Shown here piece by piece: positions 56,169 through 64,000 of a DNA stretch of 64,000 bases. The position numbers and the translations under genes are program-made. Origin of the DNA: Piezodorus guildinii (taxonomy: Eukaryota; Arthropoda; Insecta; Hemiptera; Pentatomidae); the NCBI GenBank assembly GCA_023052935.1, contig CM041294.1:154505399-154569398 (forward strand), written 5' to 3'. Numbering within the stretch: position 1 is the first letter of the stretch; the number at the start of each line of letters is the position of its first letter. The notes beneath the pieces were generated by a model, which was not told the origin of the DNA, did no database searches, and saw nothing but the letters and a program-made list of their open reading frames with translations.

Positions 56169-56188
56169 CACTACACCAATGCCGCTCC

Positions 56189-56525
56189 TGACTTTGTGTG
56201 GGTAGGGCGTTCAGAATTAGGATTGTAATTATTTCTAGATCTCCGATAAATGAGATCTTTATGGATACTTTTATTTCGGGAGGAATTAATTGGTATAGTA
56301 GAGTCCCAAAGCTCAATTCTATACGTCCAGTAGACTGGAACTTCGTGGATCGTTCTATTAGATTTTGTAGTGATCGGTATTTACCAACAGTTTCTTGTCC
56401 TTTCAGTCTTTTTTCGGAATTTCAAATAAGACTAAGATTAGTTCCACTGGAATGAGTAGGGTATTAATAAAGAAAACTGTGGAAGTAATCAGTTTGCGAC
56501 GTAGAGAAAAGAATATTTAAAAGTG
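56189..56525. other. Unrecognised open stretch
   Basis: An 85-codon plus-strand frame (56198-56455) contains no domain I recognise. It lies between mobile elements and may be the remnant of one. Not called as a gene. Confidence 0.3.
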
Positions 56526-56678
56526 AAAAGAACACACAATTAAGTATAAACTTAATTTAATTTTATTATTGCTTCATTGTTTTGACGCTCTCCTTCAAAC
56601 GCCCTGAAGAAGGCCTATAATTTAGGCCGAAACGTCGGCACCCGTAAATTAAGTTTATACTTTATTGTGTGTTCTTTT
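56526..56678. mobile_element. Hammerhead foldback, compact
   Basis: 34-bp inverted arms at 56526-56559 and 56645-56678 with one mismatch (words GAACACACAATTAAG / CTTTATTGTGTGTTC) flank an 85-bp interior with one complete hammerhead motif on the plus strand. Same design as 31119-31309 with different arm sequences. Confidence 0.75.
56601..56639 (+). ncRNA. Minimal hammerhead ribozyme motif, best preserved
   Basis: GCC (56601-56603, stem I), CTGAAGA (56604-56610, fits the CUGANGA core), one extra A, stem II GGCCTA / TAGGCC (6 bp, 56612-56617 and 56623-56628), GAAA (56629-56632), self-complementary ACGT (56632-56635), C at the cleavage position (56636), then GGC (56637-56639) closing stem I. All required core bases are present. 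Stem III as a two-molecule ACGU pairing matches the dimeric minimal hammerheads reported in Penelope-like elements. The predicted cut is after 56636. The extra A before stem II is non-canonical. Confidence 0.7.
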
Positions 56679-57765
56679 GACTGCACCCTGAACTAACTTC
56701 TCCCATAATACACACAGTCAACCTTTCTCACTTCACAATATTTAATGTATTTAAAATTTTTTATTTATTTAATTATAACTTATAAGGGTGGATATTTAAA
56801 TAGGGTTTCACGCAATCGTGTTGTCTGCAGGAAAAGGTGTACGCATTCCTAATGAATTGGGATATATTGTGTGAAAAGTTCTTTGTCGCTTCTGCCTTCC
56901 AACTGCTACGAGGTCGGAGACCTTTCTTTTCTCACGAAAAAGTGCTGACTACTATTATTTAAATAGCTAACTTATTACAACGGATGGCAACTTTGGAGAA
57001 CATTTTGAGGGTGATGAGAGGAGGGTAAGGATATAGTTCTCACTGGGAGGATGACTGGGTCTTATAGTGTAATAGCACACTCTAATGACATCGTGGTAAT
57101 AAAACAGACACTGTGACGGTAATAAAAATAATAGTTATGTACTTAGCTGCGAAACTGAAGGGTGTCATAATCCTTGTAGACATCAGTAGGGTCTAGATAA
57201 CCATGCTTTGATTTTATTAATGCTTTAGTAGGAATAAAAGGATGAAAAAGACTGTCGATGGCTTATTAATGTTATAGTGATAATGTTATACAACTGTAGA
57301 GTACTATTTTTAACAATGAGCTCTACTGTTATTGTATGTGGTTTCTAAAATTATTTATTCATATTTATTGGTTAAAAACAGGTGATGACAGTGTAGTAAT
57401 AAGCACGTGCTCTGAATGTGTCTGTTCGAAATATGATTTATTCTTTTTTATAAATGATATTTATGTGTGATTCTTATCTCTAAAGGACCAGTTATTGACC
57501 TAGTTCAGAAAGTTATAAAAGTTATAGGATTTATATGTAAGTAACAATTAAAAAAGTGCAAAAAATGTGAAGTGGTGGAAGGTTATAGTGCTGCAACCCA
57601 TACAGTGTTATGTTAAATTGGATAAATAATTAAGAACCATTTCTTTTATGTTCGGTTTTTCAAAACAGTGCACGGTACTTTTGTTTATAAATAGGATCAG
57701 TGATTGTAAGTGAATAATTACTAATAGTGAACATTTATACTAGTGGATATAAGTAGTGTGGGGCT

Positions 57766-59024
57766 ATGATGCCCGAAGAGGACAGATGTATGGAACTGCT
57801 ACAAGAGGCAGGTCCTTCTGTCTCTACTGAGGAGAACAACGAATGGGAAGTGGTAACGGGAAGAAAACGGCCTTGTTCTTCAGGAGAGCTAAGAAAAATC
57901 ACCAAAAAAATTAACAACATTGAAACTACAAACAGGTATGACCCACTTTTAAAAATCAATAATACAGAAGCCTACAATCAACCAAATGAAACAGACAGTA
58001 AACAAGTAAAACCGCCTCCTATATTTTTAAATGGAATTCAAAATATAGAAGCCTTAATTTCATTTTTAAAGAAAGAAATAGGCCAAAATCACTTTAATAT
58101 TAAATCAACAGTTAGGCATGTGATACTTTACCCAGCCTCGCCGGAATCATACAGATCGGCCGTACGCAGTTTAAAAAAAGTGAACGCCGATTTTCACACT
58201 TATCAGTTGTCAGAAGATAAGAACCCGAGAGTGGTTATTAAGGGTCTCCATGCATCTACTCCAGAATCGATTATCAAAGAGGAATTAAAAACATTGGGGT
58301 ATGACGTTTTCAACGTTACCAATTCCATATCAGCCCGAACTAAATTGCCACTAAATATGTTTTTTGTTGATATAACAAAAAATACATATAATGAAAAAAT
58401 ATTCGACTTAAATTATATTTATTACACCAAAATAAAAATTGAAGAGGTCCGAAAAAAGAGAGAAATTCCACAATGCTTTCGGTGCCAGGGCTTTGCCCAC
58501 ACCAAATCTTACTGCTACCACCAGCCACGTTGTGTACGATGCGGGGAGGCCCACGAAACATCGGCATGCCTCAAAACTAGAAATACTCCTGCCAAATGTG
58601 CCAACTGTGAAGGGCACACCCAGCCAATTACCGGGGATGCCAGGCTCTCAAGAACCTGAGAGCACAGCGAGCCCAGAAGTACCGTCCTCCGCCGGTGACT
58701 GTCGAACCTCCACCAGACTTAGAGCAGTACCCACCTCTACCAAACAGCCCTTATCAACAGCAGCCTTCGGAACCTTTCACTTTACTTCCAAGAATGGAGC
58801 GCCCGAACTGTACTCGACCGAACTTAGAGACTCATCAGCCTAAGCCATATCCAAGATCAGGTATGAGGGAAGATAGTTGTCAGCTGGTGCAACCAGCTGC
58901 GTCTTTACCTTCCCAACAAACAAATTTATTAAATAATTTAAGTGCCCTCATCCAGCCCCTTTTGACCCTAATGAATCAAATATCACAACTAACACAAGCC
59001 CTAACTGCTACTTATGGACATTAG
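57766..59024 (+). pseudogene. Jockey-type ORF1 of copy C, one frameshift
   Basis: The frame from 57766 gives an acidic N-terminus, the PRE_C2HC-like segment (FHTYQL, RVVIKGLHASTP) and two intact CCHC knuckles (about residues 237-250 and 257-269). The third knuckle starts CANC, then a 1-base shift near 58615-58622 ends the frame at 58659. The +1 frame resumes with PANYRGCQALKNL, the second half of the same knuckle, and runs to 59024 with a Pro/Gln-rich tail. The last 11 bases overlap the start of ORF2. It could be a real mutation or a sequencing error. Confidence 0.85.
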
Positions 59025-61722
59025 TTCTCTGACTGTTGGCTCCTTGTCAATCCTTCTTTGGAACACAAACGGAATACTTCGACATAAAACTGAACTGGAA
59101 ATTTATATGCAACAAAAACGTATTGACATTGTACTTCTGACGGAAACACATCTAACTTCACGTAACAAACTTTACATACCAAATTATACTTTGTACAGAA
59201 CAGACCATCCAGACAATACTGCCCACGGAGGGACAGCCATACTAATTAAATCTAACCTTAAACATTATCCAATACACGTAAACTCGACGGCTCAAATACA
59301 AATAACAGGAATACAGCTACAGCTACAGACCAACCACAGAAACATAACAATTGCTTCTATCTACTGTCCCCCTAAATATATTTTAACAGAGCAAATGTTC
59401 GTAGAACTCTTTCAATCATTTGGTAGAACATTCCTTGCTGGAGGCGACTTCAATGCGAAACATCAACACTGGGGTTCACGTTTATGCACACCAAGAGGCA
59501 GGAGACTCATGTCTGCTGTTACTCAGTTGTCATTAAATGTATTTGCCCCCGACAAACCAACTTACTTACCAAATTCTCAGTACAAAAAACCTGACGTACT
59601 TGACATATTTGTAGCCAAAGATTTGACAACTCTACCAATTACCATTATTACCGAAACAGATCTTGGCTCGGACCATTTACCGGTAACCCTGATGTTGGGG
59701 GTAGAAAAATTCTTTGCAGAAAGGAGACCATCACTCACTTACGGCGTCATGAATTGGGACATCTTTAATGAATATATTAATGACCAGCTTACCGTGCCTA
59801 AAGCATTAAAAACCGAAAAGGATTTAGAAGAAGCGGTTGAACTTTTCACCTCAACCATCCAAGAAGCTGCCTGGTCCTCACAAGAAATAAAAAGAAGGCA
59901 AGGAGTAAGTTTACCGTCCTACCCTCAATACATCAGGGACCTAATAAGAGCCAAGAGACGATCACGAAAACAATGGCAAACTAACAGACTTCCTTCAGAC
60001 AAACGAACCTTCAACAAACTTAATAATGAACTGAAGCGAGAAATACGAAAATTTAAACAAACTAACTTTGACAAATATCTGGAAAACTTGACAACGGACG
60101 ACAGCAGTCTTTGGCGACATACCAAGCGCCTCCTAAAACATCGCGAAGTGTCCGTCCCATTGAGAAAAGATGATGGTTCTTGGGCTGTGTCGGACAAAGA
60201 TAAATCTGTAATTTTTGCTGACTATCTTTTAACTGTTTTTAAAACTCACACAGACTTAACAGACATACAACACGAAAATTATGTGCAGAAAGTCTTAGAC
60301 TCACCTCTTCCTATGTCCTTTCCGCCAAAAACCTTTACTCCTTCTGAAGTATCAAGACAGATTATGAAAATGCCAAAAAAGAAGACTCCTGGTTATGACC
60401 TTATCACTGCTGAGATACTACAAAAAATCCCCAGAAAAGCTTTAGTCTTCCTTACAACACTGTACAATGCTATACTTAGGACAACTAAATTCCCTATCCA
60501 ATGGAAATATTCTTCAATTTCAATGGTACATAAACCTAACAAAGACAAACATAGACCTGACTCTTATAGACCTATTAGCCTTCTTCCGGTATGTTCGAAA
60601 ATATTTGAAAAACTGTTGTACGAACGGATTATTAACATACTGACAGACCACGACATATTACCAGATCACCAATTCGGATTTCGCTCTTTTCATTCCACAA
60701 CACAACAGCTACACAGAGTTACCGACTACATTACTACTGCACTAGAACTAAAACAGAACGCATCTGGGGCTTTTTTGGATGTTACTCAGGCTTTTGATAG
60801 AGTATGGCACCAGGGTCTTCTTTTTAAACTAAAACCTATACTTCCAAGCACATATTACTTAGTTTTACAATCTTTTCTCTATGACCGTTTCTTCTCTGTC
60901 CGACATGGTTCTGAGACCTCATCAATAAAACCAATCTCTGCAGGTGTACCCCAAGATTCTATCCTGGCCCCTCTTCTCTACTTAATATACACATATGACT
61001 TACCAACAGACCAAAACATCTTAACTGCGACATATGCCGACGACACTGCAATTATTACGAGAAACACAGACCCTATACAAACCAGTATGATATTACAACA
61101 CCATTTGGACAACGTACAAAACTGGTGTAAGAAATGGAAGTTAAAAATTAACCATGACAAGTCACTACATATTACATTTACACTTAGACGCGGAATCTGC
61201 CCTTCAGTTTACATAGACAATCACCCTTTACTGCAAACAAATACAGTAACGTACTTAGGACTAATATTTGACAAAAGATTGACATGGGGTCCACACGTCA
61301 AGACAAAACGTAAAACGCTAAACTTTCGACTTAGACTATTATATTCAATATTACATAGACGTTCTAAATTATCCACCAGACAGAAACTAAATGTTTACAC
61401 TTATTTATTAAAACCAATATGGACTTACGCTTGCCAAATATACGGACCCGCTAAAAAGACACACATACGAAAAATACAAACCTTTCAATCGCAATTTTTA
61501 AGACTAGCAATGAACTCACCACCATATGTGTCAAACGATACCCTACACACTGACTTACGTATTCCAACTACAATAAACCACATTCGACTGACTTACAAAC
61601 GATTTCACGACAAACTAAATGGACATAGAAACAAACTTGTACAAAACATAGCTACAACTGACATACCATACATAACTCGGCGTAGGCTGAAAAGGAGTTG
61701 GATGAGGGACCTCCTAGCCTGA
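59014..61722 (+). CDS. Jockey-type ORF2 (endonuclease + RT), copy C
   Basis: A 902-residue open frame. Endonuclease: LLWNTNGI near the N-terminus, LLTETHL (Glu), ASIYCPP, AGGDFNAKHQHWGS and LGSDHLPV (His). RT: TPGYDLITAE, YRPISLLPV, FGFRSFHST, LDVTQAFDRVWHQG (first Asp), AGVPQDSILAP and TYADDTAI (Asp pair, about residue 674). The normally invariant Gly in PQG is Asp here (GAT at 60955-60957), which probably disables the RT. It starts inside the last codons of ORF1 (11-base overlap), unlike the abutting TAAATG of copy B. No in-frame stop. Confidence 0.93.
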   Translation: MDISSLTVGSLSILLWNTNGILRHKTELEIYMQQKRIDIVLLTETHLTSRNKLYIPNYTLYRTDHPDNTAHGGTAILIKSNLKHYPIHVNSTAQIQITGIQLQLQTNHRNITIASIYCPPKYILTEQMFVELFQSFGRTFLAGGDFNAKHQHWGSRLCTPRGRRLMSAVTQLSLNVFAPDKPTYLPNSQYKKPDVLDIFVAKDLTTLPITIITETDLGSDHLPVTLMLGVEKFFAERRPSLTYGVMNWDIFNEYINDQLTVPKALKTEKDLEEAVELFTSTIQEAAWSSQEIKRRQGVSLPSYPQYIRDLIRAKRRSRKQWQTNRLPSDKRTFNKLNNELKREIRKFKQTNFDKYLENLTTDDSSLWRHTKRLLKHREVSVPLRKDDGSWAVSDKDKSVIFADYLLTVFKTHTDLTDIQHENYVQKVLDSPLPMSFPPKTFTPSEVSRQIMKMPKKKTPGYDLITAEILQKIPRKALVFLTTLYNAILRTTKFPIQWKYSSISMVHKPNKDKHRPDSYRPISLLPVCSKIFEKLLYERIINILTDHDILPDHQFGFRSFHSTTQQLHRVTDYITTALELKQNASGAFLDVTQAFDRVWHQGLLFKLKPILPSTYYLVLQSFLYDRFFSVRHGSETSSIKPISAGVPQDSILAPLLYLIYTYDLPTDQNILTATYADDTAIITRNTDPIQTSMILQHHLDNVQNWCKKWKLKINHDKSLHITFTLRRGICPSVYIDNHPLLQTNTVTYLGLIFDKRLTWGPHVKTKRKTLNFRLRLLYSILHRRSKLSTRQKLNVYTYLLKPIWTYACQIYGPAKKTHIRKIQTFQSQFLRLAMNSPPYVSNDTLHTDLRIPTTINHIRLTYKRFHDKLNGHRNKLVQNIATTDIPYITRRRLKRSWMRDLLA

Positions 61723-61888
61723 AAAAATAGTTTGTTTTTCGAATGTCAGGAGTACGCACCACTGGGTACTATCTCCCTCATGCCAACCCATGCTATGTTT
61801 ATCAAATAGAACTCATTTGCTGATTGTAACATATACAGGTGCAAATAAAAATATTAAGTTAAAAAAAAAAAAAAATATATTTATTGGT

Positions 61889-62204
61889 GATTTTTTTTAG
61901 AGTAATTACAATTGTTTTTATTTTCCTGTAGTGTTCCTCATAGGAGATCAAATGTTCTTCATGGTTAGGCTCTGCTTACTGCTCTAAAAATATTTTTAAG
62001 GATAAATCAAAATTACCTAACATAATTGGCTTTAGAAGTTTTTTTTTGATATATCGATATTTTGATTGATATCAGATACTATGTCTTCAAGTATGAAACA
62101 TGCAGGAAATTTATTGGTCGTTAAAATTTCAAATACCTATGTTTTTACTCAAAATGAACTGAAGCTATAGGGTAATACTTAAAAAAGTGTGTTTTCCGAG
62201 CTGT
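61889..62204. other. AT-rich anonymous DNA
   Basis: No feature supported. Confidence 0.4.
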
Positions 62205-62634
62205 TTATAAGTGAAGTCAGGAACTAGCATTATAACATTGGTTTTATCGGTGGTCTTTAATTCGTGTGGAATCCAACATTCAAGCTTTTTCCTTTCCAAT
62301 CACCTTGGGGTGATCATTGAAGGTCGATTTGCTAAGGTTAGATTTTCTCGCAAGTTCTGGAATAGTTGTTCTCCAGTTTTATTCCACCAATACCCGCAGG
62401 ACATGGTCATCGAGATAGGAGGTTCTTTCCCAACCTTGTTTGTCTACAAGGCTGAAGTCTTTCTTCCGAAATTTCTTTAACAGTTGTTGACCAGTGCTCT
62501 CATTATTCTTTTCCTCGTCCCAGACTTTGTCGATGTTCCTAGCCGTTGTTTTACCCGTTCAAGACGAGTTCAAACTCGTAAAACTATATTGTAAAGAATA
62601 TTCAAGATACTACATTATTTTGCGGTCAACCCGA
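62205..62634 (-). mobile_element. Mariner M4, N-terminal half
   Basis: The right end on the minus strand reads GGGTTGACCGCAAAATAATG, a typical mariner TIR, at about 62605-62634. Inward, the minus strand encodes a decayed transposase N-terminus: TARNIDKVWDEEKNN, RKKDFSLVDKQGWER, YLDDHVLRVLVE (stop follows), IPELARKSNLSKSTF. This matches the order of the two helix-turn-helix parts of mariner transposases. The catalytic domain and left TIR are missing. Confidence 0.75.
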
Positions 62635-62734
62635 TCTTATACAGTTTACACGTGAGATGAGATTGTGTTCACAATGGAATCGTTATTATTATTAGGTTTG
62701 TCCTTAAAATAAGTTAGCTTATTGTTGAAAAAAA

Positions 62735-63600
62735 TGTCGAGCGGGCAACACACGACTTTCACTTACCTCCATTTTTAAAATCAATGAAAGAATTTTCAAA
62801 TACAGTTAGAGATAAAAATACGTGAAACTATTAAATAATTAACTAAATTGAATTTATATAGAAACATTTGTTTTAATTAAAAATCTATTATATTATTATA
62901 TAATATAATCAGTTAGTTTTATCGTCTTTTCATCACTTTCTATTAATTTTCAAAAGGTTGTGTATAAGATAATACTTTTTCTAAAATCTTTAGCTTTCAA
63001 ACGGTATATTATACATGTATATTACTGTTCTTATGTTCAAAAACAAAAAATTGCATAAAAAAAAAATATTTTTTTTGTTTTCCCCTTTATTTGGGTATCG
63101 AATTCATTCAATTTACATATTTACCTGTTTTTCATCAGTGTTAACAAGATAATATAGTTATTTTTATAGAATCAACAAAATTAAAGGTACTTAGGATAAA
63201 GAAAATTTTAAATATCGGCATTTAAACCCTGTCAGACCATTTTTATCCGAATGAAACCTAAATGATATTAAAACTTATTAAATTATACATCGATATAGCG
63301 AGTTTAATCAAAATCGTCGGAACCGTTTTTGAGAAAATCGAAAAAAGGTGCAAAATGCATGGTATAAAGTGGCTCTTCTGGAAAGCTCATTTTGATGAAA
63401 AAGGTTTTGTAACGTCTCGGGCGTATATTTGTCTTAAATATGAAATTTTAGTTTCATAGGACTTACCGCTTCCGCCCGGGAGTTACCACACAGACCTTTT
63501 TGCGGGACTTGGTTATTTGGACTCATCGGACCCTAAAATGTGTATTTCCGTTTAAAACAGGAATTCGTAAATTTTCACGATCGCAATACTTTCCCTTACT
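62735..63600 (+). repeat. R3 copy, plus orientation, near full-length
   Basis: It runs from GAGCGGGCAACACACGAC to TCGCAATACTTTCCCTTAC without a large insertion and serves as the reference copy of R3 in this window. The palindrome TTACTATATATAGTAA and GTGAAAGTAAAA follow the end. No coding potential was recognised. Confidence 0.78.
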
Positions 63601-63618
63601 ATATATAGTAAGTGAAAG

Positions 63619-64000
63619 TAAAAACAACAACAATAAATGGCCTATTTACAGAAGGGTGTATAGGCCTTACGACCTGATGATCTAAAAAAATAATTTTCCT
63701 AAAATACTCAACTATTTTTACTTTTATTCATAAACCGATATATTGTTGGACGATGCGTGATATATGCGTCGTGTTAATGGATGCGTGACAGCCGTAATGG
63801 GATTGATATGTTACCTGCCCCCGCTGCTCAAGCTAATGTACAAGCTGTGTAGGACGTCTTCGAGACCTGTCTGGGTGGGTCTTCAGGCATCAGAGGCTGT
63901 GGCCCTTTTGGTAGAAGGGTCGTTGGCCTTCATTCGTCAGTTATAATAAGTATTTCATGAATAATAGTTTCCTTTTTATCTGTTTTCCTATAGATTTTTG
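63619..64000. other. Anonymous DNA
   Basis: A 60-codon frame at 63764-63946 has no recognisable domain. No feature supported to the window end. Confidence 0.4.

Larger units (their letters stand above)
57373..61876 (+). mobile_element. Full-length Jockey-type retrotransposon (copy C)
   Basis: 5' UTR 57373-57765, ORF1 57766-59024 (one frameshift), ORF2 59014-61722, and a short 3' UTR with AATAAA at about 61845 and poly(A) at 61861-61875. A 12-bp TSD, ATATTTATTGGT, lies at 57361-57372 and 61877-61888. The first bases (AACAGGTGATG) resemble the start of copy B (AACAGCTGATG), supporting the 5' end. The proteins are clearly diverged from copy B, so this is a separate family of the same clade. Confidence 0.92.

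Overview
This is eukaryotic DNA from an arthropod, most likely an insect. It is AT-rich and full of microsatellites, tRNA-derived SINEs, mariner relics, Jockey-type and RTE-type non-LTR retrotransposons, and non-autonomous DNA elements. There are no bacterial-style operons, CRISPR arrays or ribosome binding sites. I found no host protein-coding exon I could defend. Every recognisable long reading frame belongs to a transposable element, so the window is best read as intergenic or large-intron sequence. The lineage call rests only on the repeat types and is an inference.

Layout. 1-2.4 kb: a (CA)n(TA)n tract, two head-to-tail SINE2 copies, a piece of a moderately repeated family I call R3, and a decayed SINE1. 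2.4-4.7 kb: the 5' half of a Jockey-type retrotransposon (copy A), cut off abruptly. 4.7-6.1 kb: an indel-riddled second version of 0.2-1.5 kb. 6.1-10.9 kb: the same retrotransposon locus again, now complete (copy B), with intact gag-like ORF1, intact endonuclease/RT ORF2, poly(A) and target-site duplication (TSD). 11-22 kb: R3 pieces, a LINE C-terminal fragment, mariner M1, a 1.12-kb near-perfect palindrome, an R3 inverted pair and a foldback carrying hammerhead-like motifs. 22-35 kb: mostly anonymous AT-rich DNA with scattered SINEs and one more hammerhead foldback. 35-45 kb: SINE1, SINE2 and SINE3 copies, mariner M2, and a hammerhead foldback split by a SINE1. 45-50 kb: a DNA element with terminal inverted repeats (TIRs), a T-rich foldback, an RTE 3' fragment and two R3 units in inverted arrangement. 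50.6-52.9 kb: a four-level nest, R3 > mariner M3 > Jockey copy D > SINE1. 53.9-56.2 kb: a second RTE fragment and a hAT-like element inserted in a SINE2. 56.5-56.7 kb: the best-preserved hammerhead ribozyme core. 57.4-61.9 kb: a second, divergent full-length Jockey-type element (copy C) with a broken ORF1 and an intact but probably catalytically damaged ORF2. 62-64 kb: mariner M4 and an R3 copy.

How it works together. The LINEs would supply the reverse transcriptase needed by the SINEs, although which LINE serves which SINE cannot be told from sequence alone. Several insertions keep readable TSDs (10-16 bp for LINE/SINE, 8 bp for hAT, TA for mariner), so relative ages can be ordered. The most noteworthy material is a set of small foldback elements whose loops or arms carry minimal hammerhead ribozyme cores of the kind described in Penelope-like retroelements, the palindrome with the same motif in both arms, and the duplicated Jockey locus whose shared flanks show it is one insertion present twice (haplotype or assembly duplication), not two transpositions.
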